Of a DNA stretch of 64,000 bases, positions 22,821-34,711 are shown one piece after another. This DNA is from Hevea brasiliensis (Eukaryota; Streptophyta; Magnoliopsida; Malpighiales; Euphorbiaceae): assembly GCF_030052815.1 (NCBI RefSeq), contig NC_079497.1, positions 18,738,258 to 18,802,257 of the forward strand, given 5' to 3'. Position 1 is the first letter of the stretch. Each line of letters begins with the position of its first letter. Position numbers and translations under genes: made by a program. The notes under the pieces are model-generated. The model worked only from the letters and a program-made list of their open reading frames with translations, had not been told where the DNA came from and did not search any database.

Positions 22821-23657
22821 ATTGATAACTGATGATATCGGGGGTATTTGGAGGAATGACATATGTATAGCTTATAAATATAAAAATAGAGAAATACGGG
22901 TGCCTAGGGTACTAATATGACTACTTTGGGATACTTTCATGAAGTAAGAGGAAGGCTATGACTACTTTAGGTGGTTCAAACAAGGCTAAAGAAGGATCTA
23001 ACTACTTTTTCCTGCAAGACAACAAGGGTTAGAGGCAAAGGGAACACTTCCACTTGGCACATTAATGCTTAAGTTAGTCTAGGATAGAAAAGTAAAAGAT
23101 AATAAAAATAAATGAGGAAAAAGGTTCAAGAATGTTTTCCCTATGGCAGTAAATACCTATATATACAATGGGATATCTAATAATGAGTGAACACGTGGAG
23201 GTCTATGCCAAGTAGAGTTTTCTCATTCAACTAGATCTCTTCTTGTGATTTAGATGTGTCATGTTAAGGAATAACGATGATTTTGATATGTTTGAAATAG
23301 CGATGATGGGTAATCTATTAACATAGGAATGTCATGGTAGGCAGGTGATTCAGTCGACCTATTAAGAATGCGCAGAAACTTAAGATACAAGTCAGGCAAG
23401 TGCTTGAATCGTCTTAGAGTGGCATATGCTCTTTATATAAGTACTATTATGAACACCTACTTTTTAGCATCTATTTTTAGGCATGTTTGTGGAGATACTA
23501 AGTAGCGTTATGATGAAAATACCATTCGATAGTAAAGACCCTGAAGCATTTTGAAGACTATGAAATAAATTGAAAATTAATAAAATAAAATAATTTTTGC
23601 ATTTTATAAAATTAATTGCATTATTTTAAAATTAAAAAAAAAAATTAAGGTCATAAG
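22821..23657. other. Unassigned AT-rich sequence
   Basis: No coding region or element boundary that I can support. Confidence 0.5.
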
Positions 23658-23861
23658 CCTGGATTATTTAATTAGGCTTAGTTTAATATTTTTAAGGTCC
23701 TAAACAGGTCTAAGAAATATTAAATTTAGTTAAACTAAATAATAAAGGCCATTAAACTTTTTAATTACAGCTATAAATCGATTCCGGTTTGAGTATTTTA
23801 AATTTTTCAATTTATTAATTAAAAAAAAGTTGCATGGCCGAAGAAGTTGGCTTTTTATCTC

Positions 23862-23931
<70 letters not shown>
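23862..23931 (+). repeat. (TTA)n microsatellite, first array
   Basis: About 23 uninterrupted TTA units at the end of duplication unit 1. Confidence 0.97.
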
Positions 23932-23932
<1 letters not shown>

Positions 23933-24144
23933 AAATAAAAAAAATAAATGTTAATTAGGCTTAGTTTAATATTTTTAAGGTCCTAAACAGGTCTAAGAAA
24001 TATTAAATTTAGTTAAACTAAATAATAAAGGCCATTAAATTTCTTAATTGCAGCTATAAATCGATGTGGGTTTGAATATTTTAAATTTTTTAATTTATTA
24101 ATAAAAAAAAAGTTGCATGGCCGAAGAAGTTGGCTTTTTATCTC

Positions 24145-24192
<48 letters not shown>
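24145..24192 (+). repeat. (TTA)n microsatellite, second array
   Basis: About 16 TTA units at the end of duplication unit 2. Confidence 0.97.
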
Positions 24193-24194
<2 letters not shown>

Positions 24195-24200
24195 AAATAA

Positions 24201-25726
24201 AAAAAATGTTTCTTTCTTTGCAGGGATTAGGGGATAAATTTTCTGCTTTTATTTTTTTTTAATTTTTATTTATTGTTTATCTTTTTAAATTCTAAAAATA
24301 TAATTATATTATGTTAGTTTTATCCTATCATATAACCCTACTATAAATACATTATTAAGTCTAGGGTTTTAGAGATGATTTTAGGTGGCTATAATTAAAA
24401 TTAATCTAAGTTTTTTTTTTTTTTTTCTACTCTTTTTGGTGTAGAAGTATTCTCTCTTAAAGTTTTCTTCTTTCCCTAATTTCATATGCATATTTTCACG
24501 TATACCATCATACTCACACAATTGCATTTAGATTAATATTGTTTAGGCTAATAGTCTATGCCTCAAATTTATTTTATTTATTAAGGTTTTAGTGATCCAT
24601 AGTCTTCCAAAGAGTTAAGGGAGCCTTTCAATTTCAAAGAAATCCATTCCAATCAAAGATATGTTCTAATTGGAACTTATAACTCCAAATAATGCATGTT
24701 CATCACATTTCTTGTTCTTATATCATTGTGATATAAATGTTAGATTATAAGTTTGAAAATATTTTAAATGGATTCATTAGGTCATTTCCATGTGGAATAG
24801 CCTTTTGAATAACTAAAAATGTTTTTTTTTTTCTTTGATTTTCTATAAATTTTTAAAATTTCAGTTTATGTCTGATTGTCTATTTGTGTAACCCGATTTT
24901 GTAAAATTTATTTACATATCTTAGATGGCTTGTTTTGAGTTCTTATTTTTTTTTCTAGTATGTCTTTATGATGTCTAGATTAGATTTATATTTTTAGATT
25001 TGTCAAATTAATTTTAGTTAGTACGAATAAGTTATAAAAAATTATTTCTCAAATATGTCTAATTTTCAATGTCAGCAGTTTACTTTATTTTTTTGCATTA
25101 AATCATGCATGAATAAATGTGATTCTTTTTAATTATATTTTAATTTAATGTTTTAGCTATCACTCAATAAAATTTTAGAATTTTTTAGGCAAGTTTACTA
25201 TTTTTAGTAAATTTTATGAGTTTGCTGTCCATAATTTTTTTTTTTTTTTTTTGCATCAGGTAAGTTTTTGTAATTTTTTTTATGGGTCCATGTGATGCAC
25301 GAATTTAAGGTTTCTTTTTACTATATTTTAGTTTGATATCCTAGGAGTCCCCAGAAATTTTGGTGTGAATTTTAAAGTTAATTTTCTGCTCGATTTTTTT
25401 TTTTTAATTTATGGTACGCAATTCTGCCAATTTTGGCATATTTGGTGTTTTAGTGTAAATTAATTCTTTGTATTCTAATTTGATTCTAACTTATTTCTTT
25501 GTCATTGATGTGAGGTGAGAGACCTAAAAGAGATGGAGATGAGGTAGAAAAGCAATGGTTTGGCTAAGAAACAACTTTCTAGCAAAACTCAAATTGTGGA
25601 ATTCAAGTGAAATTGGGAGTATTATTTTATTTTAATTTTTTTATTTATCTTTGATGTTTATTTATTTTGTTCTTATCTTATTTAATTATTTTTTACTTAT
25701 AATATGAGTGAAAATAGATTTGTACA
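24201..25726. other. Unassigned AT-rich sequence with a TATA-like motif
   Basis: ACTATAAATACATT at about 24,340-24,353 resembles a Pol II TATA box followed by CTAGGGTTTTAGAG, an arrangement seen in plant LTRs and genes. No ORF follows. Poly(T) tracts lie near 24,411 and 25,230. It may be the upstream part of the old LTR whose end is at 25,727-26,215. Confidence 0.4.
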
Positions 25727-26215
25727 TAATTAACTTAGTTAAGTATGCATATAGGGCAAAGCAGTAAAAATTATAACATCACTAAATTTAATAATTGAAC
25801 ATGATTAGGAATTATGTGTGTGATTCTACTTTTTAGTATGAATAAGATGTGTGTGTAATGATTTAGTTTGTATAAATGTGTGTTAAGGAATTTAAATAAA
25901 AGAAACAATAAGACAAGTTTTAAGAATTATTGCTAAAGGCTAGCTCTTATTTTAATGTGAGTCTAAGAGTAGATGATGCCTAGCACCTTCCTTCTCTCGT
26001 ACCCATTATTCTGAACCTGGACCATTGAGCTCATAGTAAAAAAAAGCGGTGGACCTTTGCAGGGATAAATTGCCACCCATGTCCCTTCTATTATTTTGTC
26101 CTAGTTATTATCTAGTGGCGACTCCTTTCTTCCGCCTTAGTGGCATTAATATCCAAGTATCATGATAATGTAATTGGAAGTAGATACTAAACTAGGTTTG
26201 AAGGTCTTACAGTTA
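25727..26215 (+). repeat. Diverged direct repeat, copy 1 (LTR-end-like)
   Basis: From TTAACTTAGTTAAGTATGCAT through TGATGCCTAGCACCTTCC and TGCCACCCATGTCC to AGTGGCGACTCCTTTC (about 26,115) and beyond. It is clearly related to 27,540-28,000 at roughly three quarters identity by eye. The TGGCGACTCC segment resembles a primer-binding region after an LTR end; I could not assign the tRNA. Confidence 0.65.
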
Positions 26216-27539
26216 TCAAGTCTTTTTTTTTATCACTCGAGGCAGCAATAACAAGGTAGGTGGATTATGTGGCCTGGGAATCGTTTTAAGCAATAATAGT
26301 TGACTTCTTGCATAAACTGCTCAAAATATGTCTGGTCAGGTCTGGGAGTCATCCATTTGGTTATGTCAAAATTATTTATTGTGTTGTGAGCCCATAATGA
26401 ATGTTAAGTGATTAGACGCTCATAGGTGCTAGTATTGAGAGTTACAAGTTACACTCTTATATGATATACGAGTGGCATTAGAGAAGTACAACCTCTCTAA
26501 GGGTATGCGGTACAAATCTAAATAGTTGAATAATTTATATCATGTTATTACCTGTTATGTAACATTTGAGATGTATATGTAATGCGACTTCCTTTTATTG
26601 AGGACATGTGGCATCCATATAAACAATTGCATAATTTACATTGTATCGATAGTGATATATAATTTCATCTAATGTATCTTTTCATATGTTTCTATAATTA
26701 ATTAACTATTATCCAAGCATTATATATTCTTTGTTAATTGGTTTTTGTCTCTAAATCAGTTGCAAGAGACGGTAAAACTATTAGTAAAACATTGAAAGCA
26801 AAAGTTACAAACCTTTAAAAATAATAATAATAATTTTCATTCTTTCTTTAAAAAAATGATATTTTTTAAAACAATGAAAACTATAATTTTTTTTTTAAAT
26901 ATGAATATCTGATTTAATTAATTATTTTTTATAAAATTTTTATTTTGGAATATAATTAAGAAAAAAAATTAAATATAAGTAGGACTATTTATGAATTTTA
27001 AATTTATTAAAATTCTAAAAATTTAAATTTAAATTTAAATAATAAATGAATGTAATTATAAATAATATAAATGATTAAGTACAAGCCTAATTATGAAGCG
27101 AAAAAAGCCTTCCTATGCACAAATAGACCAAAATGGATCCAAAGGTGGAGCAAACCTAAAATCAAAAGTCCAAGATGAACTGCAAGGCCTCTTGCATGAG
27201 ATTATTGGGCCTAAAAGGCCTTGAATAGTTATAGGATTTTTATTGAGTTTGTAAAGGCCATTTTAATTTTAATTATCTTTTCTCCTCCCCTTTCTTTAGC
27301 TGTAAGTTTTATTTATTTTTTCTTTAGACTTTTAATTTGTTTATATTCTATTGAAATTGGACTAATGGTATGAAATTGGACTTGGTAATATGCATGTAGG
27401 GGAACTGGGTGATTAATAGGCATAAGTACATGACTTAGAAACTTTACCATGTTTATGACTCTTCCCCTCCTTTATGCGTGTACTTAAGATAAGATACCTT
27501 AGGACTTTATTCTCTTTTGTATTCTATTTATTTAAATAT
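26216..27539. other. Unassigned sequence between diverged direct repeats
   Basis: No ORF. The AT-rich stretch 26,810-27,070 includes AATTTAAATTTAAATTTAAAT-like tracts. If the flanking repeats are LTRs, this is the remnant of an internal region plus the start of the second LTR. Confidence 0.4.
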
Positions 27540-28000
27540 AATATGACTTGGTATGTAATTAATTTAGTTAAATATGCATGTAGGACAAAATGATAATTTG
27601 GTAAACACCACTTAAATTTAGAAACTTGGCATGATTAGGAAATTTGTCTGTGTGCTTTTATGTGCTGCATGAACAATATTCACATGTAACTTTAGCTTGC
27701 ATTAATGTGTATTAAGAAATTTAATAAAAAAAAAACAATACGACAGTCATTAGGAATCATTAGTAGAGACTAGCCCTTGTTCTAAGTAAATCTAGGTAGA
27801 AATGATGCCTAACACCTTCTCTCTCTCATAACCATTATCCTAAACCTAGGCCATTGGGCCCATGGTAAAAGAAGGATAGTAGACCTACAAAGGGGTAAGT
27901 TGCCACCCACATCCTTTCTTCTAAAATTAGTTATTACCCAGGTGAAAACTCCTTTCCTTTGCCTTTGTAGTGTTAATATCATAGTATTGTGATAGTGTTA
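27540..28000 (+). repeat. Diverged direct repeat, copy 2 (LTR-end-like)
   Basis: Homologous to 25,727-26,215: TTAATTTAGTTAAATATGCAT, TGATGCCTAACACCTTCT, TGCCACCCACATCC and AACTCCTTTCCTTTGCC. The offset is about 1.8 kb. The degree of divergence marks an old event. Confidence 0.65.
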
Positions 28001-28241
28001 TGAGAAAACAATGCTAAACCAACTAAAAGGGGCATAGCCAATCAAGACCCTTATAGGGTGGAGATCTAATTCTAGTAGGTGTGATTATGTGTTGCTCATG
28101 GAATTATTGTTGTTGTCAGTTAAGGTAATTGGAAATTTGTCTAGCCAAATTGCGATAGATTGGCCTTAATGCATCTACTTTTTGACAAATGATCTAATCC
28201 TTTTTATGAAAGCTAAAATGGACAAAATGAATATTATAATT

Positions 28242-28260
28242 GGGGGGGGGGGGGGGGGGG
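28242..28260 (+). repeat. Homopolymer of 19 G
   Basis: Nineteen consecutive G in otherwise AT-rich DNA, followed by CGAAGGGGAGAGG. It sits at the left edge of LINE-like sequence. It could form a G-quadruplex or be an assembly error. Confidence 0.9.
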
Positions 28261-29263
28261 CGAAGGGGAGAGGTGGATTATTTCTATTCTTATTCAAGTT
28301 AATGGGTTAGTTTGTCTAAGTCTTAGGTTTTCTTCTTTGTTAGTCATGGGGAAATAAATTTGTTAAAGCTTATAATTGAGCTACTATGGATCTTGGCAAG
28401 TATTTAGGTGTTCCAATGATTCATTCACAAGTCCATTGATATACATATAATTATATTTTTGCTAATGAACCTACCTAAGCGTCACTTATGATGGAATAGG
28501 ATTTCATTATAATTAGTAGGGCATATATTTTTAGCATAGTTAGTTACCTCCACCATGTCAATATATGTGATTCAATCTATGAAACTTCCTTTCACATTTG
28601 TGATGAAATTAAGAAAATGTGTAGAAATTTATTTAGGGTGGTTCTGAGTTAAAAAGATGGGAAAAGATGGTCCTTTTGGTGATTTTATTAATGTTCATCA
28701 ACTTAAAGAGTGTGGTGCTTTAGGATTCCAAGATTTTCATTCTTTAACGCTTTCATCATGAAACTTGGTCGAGGGCTAATTTTGAATAGGTAAGCTTTAT
28801 GGGTTCAGGTTATATGGTCCAAGTATTAGATTTGGAATGCACTTATCCTTTCAAGCTTAGGACGATGCAGTGGCATTACCATTTGGCAATGTATGTTTAA
28901 TATCAGGGAAAGTGTATGCCATGGCATACATTACTAAAGTGTATGCCGTGGCATACATTGCTCTGTTAGCAATGGCATAACAATCTTTTTTTTTTTCTAG
29001 ATTATTGGCTTCAAAAAGACTAGGTCTTGAGGGATATGGCACCACAGCTTATACCATGTCACCGCCTTAATGATCATGTTGCAAACTATGTCTCCTCTTT
29101 AGGTAATTAGGATTAAGATCGATTTAACGAATTTTTTTTTTTATCGTAATCCAATCTCTTTGTTATAGCCTCTATTCGCCTTCCATCTCATTCTCAAGGG
29201 ATGGATGATCTAGTTTGGCATGAGTTTTATTTACTATGAATTAGGCTTACATAGGATTTGAAT
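28261..29263 (+). pseudogene. L1-like LINE reverse transcriptase C-terminal fragment (broken)
   Basis: Multi-frame reading shows the plant LINE pattern downstream of the RT catalytic core. LGKYLGVPMIHSQVH lies at about 28,390-28,440, ICDEIKKMCRNLF at about 28,597-28,635, then MKLGRGLI at about 28,758. Last comes IRLPSHSQGMDDLVW (about 29,170-29,215) from the zinc-binding/RNase region. Stops and shifts are frequent. A small palindromic insertion (28,911-28,966) interrupts it. The fragment stops where the E LTR-like sequence begins (29,269). The endonuclease and RT catalytic motifs are not in this stretch. Confidence 0.75.
28911..28966. repeat. Tandem pair of 16-bp palindromes
   Basis: GTATGCCATGGCATAC (28,914-28,929) is a perfect palindrome, and GTATGCCGTGGCATAC (28,941-28,956) is nearly one. 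The two are a direct repeat at 27-bp spacing, each followed by ATT. Confidence 0.9.
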
Positions 29264-29268
29264 AAGGA

Positions 29269-29507
29269 TGTAATGCCCCACACCTAAGGTAGGCGATATC
29301 TGTAATCAAAGAGGGAACATCCCATGAAATCCCAAAAAGGAGAAAGCCCAAAAGAAGTGAAGTACTTTAGAGAGAGAACAAAAGAGAGGAATTTAAATGT
29401 AGCAAGCCTATCCAGGCAGGTTTAATTGCCAAAGTACAATTCAGCTACATAAGTTGGTCTGGACAAAATATAAACCCTAAAGCCGAAGGAGTCCCACTAG
29501 CCCTTGC
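29269..29507 (+). mobile_element. Element E, LTR-like start (part 1)
   Basis: TGTAATGCCCCACACCTAAG at 29,269 has the form of a gypsy LTR start. It is interrupted at 29,507 by a solo B LTR and continues at 32,986. The family is not otherwise present in the window, so its 3' end could not be fixed by comparison. Confidence 0.55.
29503..29507. repeat. Target-site duplication CTTGC, left copy of solo LTR
   Basis: Identical to 32,981-32,985. Confidence 0.93.
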
Positions 29508-32500
29508 TGTTACACCTTACCCCTTTATAAGGCATAACATAATCCCATAGAATACCTAATGAACTACTAAACTTCACCTACCGATAACTCATTAAGTACC
29601 CTACAAGAGATTTTAAAATCATTTTTTTACTTGTTGGAAGTAGTGAGCATTTTAGTAGGAATTAAAAACATTTAATTGAAGTTTCAAAACTAGTAAAAAT
29701 TTTTGTCCATTTTTATTTGTCCGCAATTTTTAGAAAAATTTCGACAAAATGTCGTCTATATTTTAAGAAAACAGTTCTTCAAAAACCTGTAAAAACACTT
29801 CCAATAATTGTTTCCACAACTCCCAACCACCAAAATGACTCAGTTCAACATAATTCAAATCAATTCCACAATTCAATCAAAGTTTGAGATCTCACAATAT
29901 TTCATAATTTCATTCACATTACATTTAAAATTTAATTTATATATACATGTCTTAATTTACAAAAAAGAAAATCCAAAATAATATTATTATAATTTACTGT
30001 ATAACTGCTCAACTTTATATTAATACATATGACATTACAATATTTACATCAAAATAACTACAAGGGTATAAATAAATACCCGTACCAAAAAGGTCAATGT
30101 AGTCCTCTATCTCAATAGCAGCTCACTCTGCTACTTTCTCCTTGCCCTTATCTGCGACAGCAAAATAAGCTATCGCTGAGTATAAAAATACTCAGTGGTG
30201 CACAATAAAAATTAGAAATACAGTACATAAAACATTCATTGATAAATCGCAATTTAAATATTTCACAAATTATCAAAATAACTTATAGCACAATTTTGGT
30301 CAAATAATTTAATAAACACGGTGTTGCCAATTTATACACAACTTAAGCCATGACACAAAATTTCCGATCAATGTCACATTGTACACCACGACAAAGTGAT
30401 CTATAACCCCACTAATCGAAATCAATGAGGGAGGTGGCTAACTAGCTAATGAGTACTCATCCGATCTATAACCTCAACTGGTAAGCCAGAGAGGGAGGAA
30501 AATAAACGATCTTAACCCCATAAATGGAGGAGGAATAATGTGGTACTGTAATGCTAAGTGTGAACATAAAATCAATTCAAAACAAAGTACTCAAATAATT
30601 TAGAAAAGATCCCAAACAATTTCTAAAGTCATTTTTGCAGTCACAAAATGGCAACACAATTTATAAATAATATAGCATTTCCATAAAGCATAACAAGTCA
30701 AATTTTCACTTAAAAAATAATTACATAATTTATTGTGCACAAACCTGACGTGAGTCGCCTCTAAGCCTTGACTCAGTCCCTTAGATTTTTTGGGACTTTT
30801 TCAGCTGAACACACAATTGACAGTGTTTCAGTATCTTATCTCACAATAAAATCAATAATTAAATTCATATATGCTCAATTCTAGCCCCAATATGTTTAAA
30901 CTTACGTTCTTGAAAATTTTCATGTCGAGGTTACTATTTATGATACTATTTAAGTCAAAATATTGACTTTCTTATGCTTAAAAGGTATGGGAAATCTAAC
31001 TATACCCACATACCACATTTTGGTTGCCAATTTTGTTGGTTTTGGTTGTTTTCTCAAATCTTAAGTCTTTTAGGCACAAATTTCAAAATTTTAGTTTTGG
31101 TGTCCTATTTTGCACTATTCCATTGGTCATGTTGCTGTGGAAATTTGGCTAAGTTTTCTTCATAGAAGTTGTTCCTTATTGTCTTAACTTTATTTCCCTT
31201 TTTGAATCAATCCATTTGGAGTTTTGTAGCCTAAGTTATAGCCATTTGAACATGGCTGCCCGGATTTGGTTTTACCCAGAATTCTGGGCATTCACTGGAT
31301 AATGGCAGTTTTTGTAGGTTCATTGCAGGTGGCTTTTCAAACACGTTATGGTCAAAATTTGGGTTTGTTTTCTTCATAAAAGTTGTAGGGCTATGTCTCA
31401 GCTTTCTACCAGTAAAAGTTTAGGTCATTTGGACCCTCCTAGACCAAGTTATGGTCATTTATGTAACTACTGTTTATTTGATCATTTTTGTACAGGTCAG
31501 TTTGCCAATTCTGGATTTGGCCTAATTGTTCACTAAGTTATGGTCACTTTCTAGGCATAATTCCTGAATGAAAAATGTGTTATTTTGTGTCTAGTTTCAT
31601 TCTCAATTGGCCTCACACCAATTGGGTTGGTAAATTTTAGTTTTGGTCCCTGAAAAAGACCTAGGTCAAGCTGCCTTGAGATTAGCCCTCTCTAATCCGA
31701 ATTTAAACTTATTTTCAACAATTCATACACACCAAAAATGGTCACAATTGACCATTTCTCAACTCAAATAAGGTCAACTACATCATTTGGCCAATTTTCA
31801 AAATTTTCTTCAAATTTTCACATGCTCAAAACCCTAGCTACACAAAGTTCAATCTAATGCATTTCAAAGTATACATGCATGGTGATCACACCTAATTCAC
31901 TTCAAATAACCATTCAAAACCATCAAACTCATTCATATCAAACCCTAACCCTAGCTAGATGAACTTCATATTTGGTCCTCTAACAAATATTTTCTTTTGA
32001 TTTTAAGTTAAACTCTAAGTTACTTGAACTAAAACATAAACATAAACATTTAACTACAATTTCCAAGTTTAGATGACTAACCTCAACTTTGATGTTCAAT
32101 CTTCAATTTTTTTTTTTTCTTTTCTTCTTTCTCTCTTGATCAATCTTCTTCTCGAGTTGGTCTAACAAGTTCTTATGGTTTATTTTGGGGTCAAAGTGGG
32201 TTGATGTGGTTGGAAGCAAGCTTAGTTTTAAGCTTTCATGGAGTTTTCATGGTGGTGAGGAAGAAAGTAGGGCGGCACATTTGGGTGAGGAAGAAGGAAA
32301 TATGATTTTCTTTTCTTTTTGATGTATTTTTAAGTCTTTAAAAATGTTTTTGACTTAGTCAATTTAGGTAGGAAATTTAAAATGAATTTTGATATCATGA
32401 TGATGTCATAAGGGTGATGTAAGGTGATGTAATAAACCTTTTCCTTTTTTTTTTCTTTTGTATTTATTTTTCCATTAGTTTTTTAATTTAATTCCTAATT

Positions 32501-32980
32501 TTGAAATTTTCTTTTCTTTGATTTTATTGCACAGTTAGGTCAGGTGTCAGCTCTAGGGGTGAATTGACCAAATTGCCCCTCGCCGATTCAATCTGGTTTG
32601 CAAGTTATTCGATATTTCTTCCGGATCTCTGACCTAATTATTTAACCTACTTAACAACTCTTTTTCATGATTTTCTCTTTTCCACTATGTTTGCAATAGT
32701 CCTAAGGACCACAACATCACATTTTACGATTCGAAATTTGAGTTTAGACTGACCTCGCAGTCCTTCCCGAGAAGGTCACCCATCGCTGTGACTCTCGGCT
32801 TATTTAACTTCTTGTGTTCGATTTTTCTTATTTATACTTAACTATTTGGCAATTACTAATTATTTATGTTTAGGGCTATCTAAGTGTCTTAGACGTGGTT
32901 CTACTTCTCTTAATTGTCCGGACCGACACCAATCACCGGAACAGTGAAATATACCAGGCTATGCAAATAGGGGTGTTACA
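29508..32980 (-). mobile_element. Solo LTR, family B
   Basis: A 3,473-bp LTR. Read on the minus strand it runs from TGTAACACCCC (32,980) to GGTGTAACA (29,508) and matches the 37,601-41,070 LTR throughout. It is flanked by CTTGC on both sides with no internal region. This is the product expected from recombination between the two LTRs of a full element. It carries the intron-like pair (minus-strand GAG/GTTAGT at 32,081 and TTTTTACAG/G at 29,787) and the twin hairpins (30,147-30,205). Confidence 0.95.
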
Positions 32981-32985
32981 CTTGC
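32981..32985. repeat. Target-site duplication CTTGC, right copy of solo LTR
   Basis: Identical to 29,503-29,507. Confidence 0.93.
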
Positions 32986-34050
32986 ACTCATTTTCTCCAC
33001 TCCTCTCCCCATTTTCCCCCTCTTGTTCTGTCTCCTATATCCCCTAACCTTACCATATTTCCCTAACCTCTACATGAAGGAGAATCACTCAAACCTCTCA
33101 AAACAAGTAAAAACACCCTTTCCTCTCCTTTTCCTAATGGGTGAAGAAGAAATGGGAGAAACTCCTCCCTCTGAAGCCATAACAAAAAAGGTAACCTTTT
33201 TCTCCTTCTTCTTAGTTTATCTAAAGGGTTTAGGATAGTATTTTGAAAAGGACATGGTTGATATATAGTTTAAGGTTGTTTTAGGGTTTAAATGTGAAAT
33301 AAGGAGATTTGAGTTTAAATATGTAGATTTAAGTAAATAGAGAATGTTTATAGTTGTTTTAAGTTTAAAATGGCAAAAGGAATCTAGAATGAGAATGTTA
33401 AGATTGATTGTTAGGATTTAAGGGTTGAAATCCTAACTTTTGCACTATGAATGGATTCTAGCTGGCAGTTGAACCATCAAGGTTCGGTAGCTAATTCATG
33501 TGAATAGTTAAGTAAATAATGCATGGCCAATGTTCGACCACAAAAGTTTAAGACTTCAACCGCTGAACTTGCCCTGATTAAGAATACCAAATTTAATTGA
33601 TTATGTTTATGTCCTAGACTAAGAACCTCTAAATCCCTTTCCTTGAAAACATGAAGATAAGAGGCAAAGGGCCTATGATAAAGGCATCTTGAGGTCTAAT
33701 TGCAATAATCGAGGTAATAGAGTCCAGCAACCCTAAAGTGAGTAAAACTTACTAAACTCTTTTAAATAAATGTTTTCTTAATGCATACATATGCATCCAT
33801 GCATCATAATGTATTTTATTAACTATTTTGCATCTTTAGGATTATTTATATAAATATATAATATGTTTATGAATATGTTGCATACTTTAACTATGTTGTG
33901 TTAATGATTCATGGATGACCCATTGGTTCCCATTGGGAAAGGAAAGTAAAGTAAGGTTATGGCATGCATGCATTATGAGTTCACTTATGAAAGAAAGAAA
34001 AGGGATGTAGGGTAAGATAATTATATGTTTCTAACGTCCAGATACCAGGG
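32986..34050 (+). mobile_element. Element E, LTR-like (part 2)
   Basis: Continues E after the solo LTR. It is pyrimidine-rich at 32,990-33,130, then CATAACAAAAAAGGTAACC (33,178-33,196), which looks like the donor-type position in the other long LTRs. A 71-codon ORF at 33,023-33,238 spans that point and shows no recognisable domain. It is interrupted again at 34,050 by the B element. Confidence 0.5.
34046..34050. repeat. Target-site duplication CAGGG, left copy of the B element
   Basis: Identical to 41,071-41,075. Confidence 0.93.
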
Positions 34051-34638
34051 TGTAACACCCCCATTTGTATAGCCTGGTATATTTCACTGCTCCGGTGACC
34101 GAAGTCGGTCCAGACAATTAAGGGGATTAAAACCACACTTAAGACAACTAGATAAACCATAAATACAAATAATTAGTAATGTTCAATTAGTTGAGTATAA
34201 ATAAGAAAAACAGAACAGAAGAAGTTAAATGAGCCGAGAGTCACAACGATGGGTGACCTTTTCGAGAAGGACTGCGAAGTCTTTTTAAACTCAAATTTCG
34301 AACCGTAAAATGTGACGCCGCGGTCCTTAGGACCTTTATAAACACAGTGGAAAAGAGAAAATCACGAAAAAGAACTGTTAAGCCAATCAAATAATTAGGT
34401 CAGGGAGCCAGAAGAAATATGGAATTATTTGCAAACCGGGTTAAACCGGCGAAGGACAATTTGGTCAATTGACCCCGAGAGCTGACTCCTGACCTAACTG
34501 TCAAATAAAATCGGAGAAAAGAAAATTTCAGAATCGAGAATTAAATTAAAGAACTAATAGAAAAAAAAAGAAGAGAAAATGAAAAAGTTAAAAAGGTGTA
34601 GAAAGATGACATCATGCATGATATCATGCATGATGCCA
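34051..34638 (+). repeat. B element truncated 5' LTR
   Basis: 588 bp, aligned without net gaps to 37,601-38,188 with a few percent differences by eye. It ends at ATCATGCATGATGCCA, where the full LTR continues TAAGTCATATAATT. Confidence 0.93.
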
Positions 34639-34711
34639 CCACTAAAACATGTCACACCTTACCCCTCTGTAAGGCATAACATGATCCCGTAGAATACCTA
34701 ATGAACTACCA
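34639..34711 (-). other. Inverted LTR terminus plus primer-site boundary
   Basis: 34,650-34,711 is the reverse complement of the last 62 bases of the B LTR, from TGTCACACC to GAACTACC. The 11 bases before it, CCACTAAAACA, reverse to TGTTTTAGTGG. That equals an LTR-to-primer-site spacer of the D type (TTTAG) followed by TGG, the first bases of the primer binding site. At the right joint, CC is shared with pol (CCAGGATTACC). Confidence 0.85.

Larger units (their letters stand above)
23658..24200. repeat. Tandem duplication of 283 bp, each copy ending in (TTA)n
   Basis: The block starting ATTAGGCTTAGTTTAAT at 23,671 recurs at 23,954 with a constant 283-bp offset. Each copy runs through GTTGCATGGCCGAAGAAG into CTC(TTA)n. 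The copies differ at scattered bases, and the TTA arrays differ in length (about 23 and 16 units). The adjoining AAAATAAAAAAAAT sequence is also shared. The mechanism is probably unequal exchange or replication slippage. Confidence 0.92.

Noticed and set aside
33023..33238. 71-codon ORF beginning MFCLLYPLTLPYF, could look like a signal peptide
   Set aside because: Pyrimidine-rich LTR-like context of element E; it crosses a donor-like site and has no homologue in the window.
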